Position numbers and translations under genes: made by a program. Positions 1-64,000 of a DNA stretch of 64,000 nt are shown here, piece after piece. Source of the DNA: Glandiceps talaboti (lineage: Eukaryota; Hemichordata; Enteropneusta; Spengelidae); contig NC_135553.1 in NCBI RefSeq assembly GCF_964340395.1, positions 28,223,949-28,287,948 on the forward strand. The letters are read 5' to 3'. The first letter of the stretch is position 1, and the number at the start of each line of letters is the position of its first letter. The notes under the pieces were generated by a model. The model was not told the origin of the DNA and ran no database searches. It saw only the letters and a program-made list of their open reading frames with translations.

Positions 1-116
1 CTAGGTTCAGAATTATATCACAGGTGGCAATTGTCACCCACCCAGCTTACATAATGATATCTTAGGTGACAATTATTGCAGAATAAATTGGCAGAGTTCT
101 GTCTAAGGTAACAAAT

Positions 117-1050
117 CATGACTCGCTTCAGTGTCAGAATTCTGTCTCAGCTAAAGCTAACAATAAATTATGACTCACTTTGGTGGCAGAATTCTGTCTC
201 AGCTAAAGCTAACAATAAATTATGACTCACTTTGGTGGCAGAATTCTGTCTCAGCTAAAGCTAACAATAAATTATGACTCACTTTGGTGGCAGAATTCTG
301 TCTCAGCTAAAGCTAACTTTCACTTTGGTGGCAGAATTCTGTCTCAGCTAAAGCTAACAAATTATGACTCACTTTGGTGGCAGAATTCTGTCTCAGCTAA
401 AGCTAACAATAAATTATGACTCACTTTGGTGTCAGAATTCTGTCTCAGCTAAAGCTAACAATAAATTACGACTCACTTTGGTGTCAGAATTCTGTCTCAG
501 CTAAAGCTAACAATAAATTATGACTCACTTTGGTGTCAGAATTCTGTCTCAGCTAAAGCTAACAATAAATTATGACTCACTTTGGTGGCAGAATTCTGTC
601 TCAGCTAAAGCTAACAATAAATTATGACTCACTTTGGTGGCAGAATTCTGTCTCAGCTAAAGCTAACTTTCACTTTGGTGGCAGAATTCTGTCTCAGCTA
701 AAGCTAACAAATTATGACTCACTTTGGTGGCAGAATTCTGTCTCAGCTAAAGCTAACAATAAATTATGACTCACTTTGGTGTCAGAATTCTGTCTCAGCT
801 AAAGCTAACAATAAATTACGACTCACTTTGGTGTCAGAATTCTGTCTCAGCTAAAGCTAACAATAAATTATGACTCACTTTGGTGTCAGAATTCTGTCTC
901 AGCTAAAGCTAACAATAAATTATGACTCACTTTGGTGGCAGAATTCTGTCTCAGCTAAAGCTAACTTTCACTTTGGTGGCAGCATTCTGTCTCAGCTAAA
1001 GCTAACAATAAATTATGACCCACTTTGGTGTCAGAATTCTGTCTCAGGTT
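117..1050. repeat. 52-bp minisatellite with 350-bp higher-order repeat
   Basis: The unit is about 52 bp (core GACTCACTTTGGTGGCAGAA followed by TTCTGTCTCAGCTAAAGCTAA), with some shortened units. Bases 222-419 and 572-769 are the same, giving a higher-order period of 350 bp. The array stops about 40 bp before exon 1. Open frames across it are a by-product of the repeat. Confidence 0.95.
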
Positions 1051-1091
1051 AAACTAAATGCTGGATTTTTTTACCCTTTTTTCGTGGCCAG

Positions 1092-61856
<60,765 letters not shown>

Positions 61857-62439
61857 GTAGGTTATTTGTCACATTTCTTATTCTCAAGTTAACCACTTTG
61901 ACTATAATATCAACATCAATATTTAATGTAGCTCAAGTGTAGCAATTGACAAGGCTGACTTGAAGCTTTGATACCTTCATTTCAAAGAATTTTGAGAATG
62001 ACAAACTTGCGGTCAGCATGGCAGACTAACCACCTGTCATGGATCCAGAATTTTATCATTGCACTGTTAGGATTCTGTACTGGATGTGATTATCTATAAC
62101 TGATAAGTCATCACCCAGAAAGTGCATGCCCCATGTTTTTATGAGGAGCTAATATCACTGAGAAAAGAAGACTTAGTGCATAAGTTCGAAAATAAGTGGC
62201 ACACATCACAACACAGAATCAATTGGCAAATCTTCTGTACTTTAGCAGGTTGAATACTTACGTCACTGTGATGAAGTAAAGTCAGCTTTCCATCAAACTC
62301 TCATCGAGGAAACAGAATTCTTTGAAACGAAGGTATCAATGCTTCATGACAGACTTGCATGGTGTTCACTCAGTCAACAGTGATGATCAACTACCAAATC
62401 ACATTTTCACTTCCATGTAGTTTGAGTCTGTGTCAGTAG
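61857..62439. other. After exon 38; degenerate upstream part of retrotransposon
   Basis: No EGF exon is seen. From about 62140 broken coding-like sequence (ELISLRKEDLVHKF and later pieces) may be the region before the reverse transcriptase of the relic that follows. Several stops break it. Confidence 0.4.
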
Positions 62440-63420
62440 ATCGTGTTAAACCGCAGTCGTCTACAAAATCATGTGAACTTGATATCCTTCCAACAACTTT
62501 GTCAAGAACAGTATTGACTCTCTTGCAACTTTCTTAGCTCATTTATACAATATTTCACTTTCGTCTGGCACTGTCCCTAGGCATTTTAAATCATCAATCA
62601 TTTGTCTATTGTTGAAGAAGCCCGATCTTGACCACAATGTACTGAAAAAAAATTATAGGCCCGTATCCAATGTCTTTCTTGTTGAAAGTTCTTGAGAGAA
62701 TTGTCGCGCAGCAGCTAACTGATCATCTCGCCAAGTTTCAGCTTTACACCAAGTGTCAAAGTGCATACAGAGCCAATTACAGTACTGAAACTGCCCTCCT
62801 CCGCGTCAACAATGATATTATGCTTACATTAAACTATGAAAAAGATGTCATTGTTGTCATGTTGGATTTATCTGCTGCCTTTGATATGATTGATAATGAT
62901 GTTTTGTTCAATAGACCACAATTTCATTTCGGTATCACAGGCCCATGGCTCTGTCTTGATTCAGATCATTTCGGTATCACAGGCACGCGGCTCTGTCTGG
63001 ATTCAGATCATTTCGGTATCACAGGCCCGCGGCTCTGTCTTGATTCTGATCATTTCGGTATCACAGGCCCGCGGCTCTGTCTTGATTCAGATCATTTCAG
63101 TATCACAGGCCCGCGGCTCTGTCTTGATTCAGATCGTACCTTGTCAATGACACCCAGTATGTTGAAGTTAATACCACCACCAAATCGTCTACATCATGTT
63201 TGGAATATGGTATTCCACAAGGATTGATATTAGGTCCAATTTTATTCATTTTGTAAAGAACACCAGAATAGAATATCATAGTTTGCCATATGGCCTCAAC
63301 TACATGATGTATGTCAATGATTGTGGTACTTATGTTATTTGCAAAAGGCCTGACAAAGTTCTAGCGCGGTGCATGGAGAGGCATGTGTCAATGGTATTCG
63401 TAGCTGGATGATGTCCAATA
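62440..63420 (+). pseudogene. CR1-like non-LTR retrotransposon, degenerate reverse transcriptase
   Basis: Reading across frames, the segments run in reverse-transcriptase order. First is LSSGTVPRHFKSS, then KKNYRPVSNV, then KVLERIVAQQLTDHL, then QSAYRANYSTETALLRVNND and the motif-A block VVMLDLSAAFDMID. An HFGITG segment follows, then YGIPQGLILGPILFIL (motif B) in another frame, and an active-site block read MMYVND. There are at least two frame breaks and a stop. A 42-bp in-frame tandem expansion (62925-63134) lies between motifs A and B. The element is dead and probably sits in the next intron of the EGF gene. Confidence 0.85.
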
Positions 63421-63446
63421 TGTTGGTACTCAATGATGATACTCCA

Positions 63447-63487
<41 letters not shown>

Positions 63488-64000
63488 GTGTGTGTGTCCT
63501 TTGTCCTTAAATATTAATAAGTCATTTCTCAGAAATGCAATATCCAATTACTTTCAAACCTGGCACAAAGGTGACATTTCATATGGTTCATATGCACATC
63601 ATTTTGTTTTCCAATATATGCAAATTTGACAATTGCAGACAAAATGTGTATTTCTCTCATGTAGGTGGTTGACATCTTCAAGTAATTATGGATTTGTCTT
63701 AACATTTTCTGTTTTCAAACACTGGTGGCATTCTTACCAAGAGATGTTACTAGTGGTACATGTACCTCTAAATGTTAATACATACAGTCTACATTCAAGT
63801 CTACCCACATACTGCCAGGTTTTAAACTTTATTTTGAGACATTGTTTGGTCTTTACCTGGTTCAGGTACAGTTATCAAAATTCAGCAATTTCCTGCATTA
63901 TCACAGACACTTTCTATTTAAAAAACATGTCTCTATTCAGTCACATAGAAATTCACATTTGCTATTCATAGCGCTAACACTGTTCACATGTTCAAAAGTG
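63421..64000. repeat. Right end: TCTG/TG tract and element fragment
   Basis: (TCTG)n then (TG)n lie at 63449-63498. The following TTCAAACCTGGCACAAAGGT and ATGCACATCATTTTGTTTTC resemble family B/C bodies. No 5' hairpin is seen. From about 63650 the sequence is unique. Confidence 0.5.

Noticed and set aside
1-1091. Promoter or first exon of the EGF gene at the left edge
   Set aside because: Exon 1 here starts with a splice acceptor in phase 1 and the upstream kilobase is a minisatellite, so the true start is outside the window.
61857-64000. 3' end of the EGF gene (stop, poly(A) signal)
   Set aside because: Exon 38 ends in a good donor in phase 1, and the region after it holds a retrotransposon relic. 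No terminal exon is evident.

Overview
The window is eukaryotic and looks like a marine invertebrate genome. It is AT-rich, with GT-AG introns, many minisatellites, a tRNA-derived SINE, two broken non-LTR retrotransposons and several families of small DNA elements. I cannot fix the phylum; a lancelet, hemichordate or lophotrochozoan would all fit. No bacterial, CRISPR or viral features are seen.

One plus-strand gene spans the window and probably runs off the left edge. I find 38 coding exons between 1092 and 61856. They total 4794 bp (1598 codons) encoding 39 tandem EGF-like modules, one per exon except exon 5, which carries two. Every intron is phase 1, every exon is a multiple of 3 bp, and all 37 junctions read through without a stop. 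No start, signal peptide, membrane segment, stop or poly(A) region is visible, so this is the interior of a very large secreted or cell-surface EGF-repeat protein. The modules are not standard EGF: they carry eight cysteines, C-x4-C-x5-C-x(3-8)-C-x4-C-x-C-x2-C-x5-C, and the glycine of the usual CxxGYxG motif is replaced by cysteine. Many keep Notch-type O-fucose and O-glucose consensus sites. Two neighbouring modules (exons 10 and 11) carry RGD in the last loop.

Coding makes up about 8 percent of the span. Several introns are almost wholly one private tandem array: a 52-bp unit (117-1050), 42-bp (8160-10382, split), 31-bp (19131-20156), (CTT)140 (23065-23485), 30-bp (33441-37582), 24-bp (42682-46884), ATGT (47492-47840), 32-bp (54203-55385), 43-bp (56371-57202), 36-bp (57441-59075) and 30-bp (60405-61681). 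Arrays often run to within tens of bases of the next splice acceptor.

Interspersed elements include at least seven copies of family A (5' AGCACAACTG hairpin, TCTG/TG microsatellite, internal 110-120-bp subrepeats, 3' CAGTTGTGCT plus hairpin) and related families B, C and D. Their layout matches non-autonomous Helentron/DINE-1-like elements. One B copy interrupts a minisatellite so cleanly that the empty site can be read. Other elements are a hAT-like element holding a SINE, three long fold-back repeats, a CR1/L2-like reverse-transcriptase relic in the 7.7-kb intron (25970-27113) and a second CR1-like relic at the right end (62440-63420).

The most interesting signals are in the EGF gene: the eight-cysteine module, a three-exon higher-order periodicity, matching of bases across introns (T|T and C|C), and compensation within splice donors.
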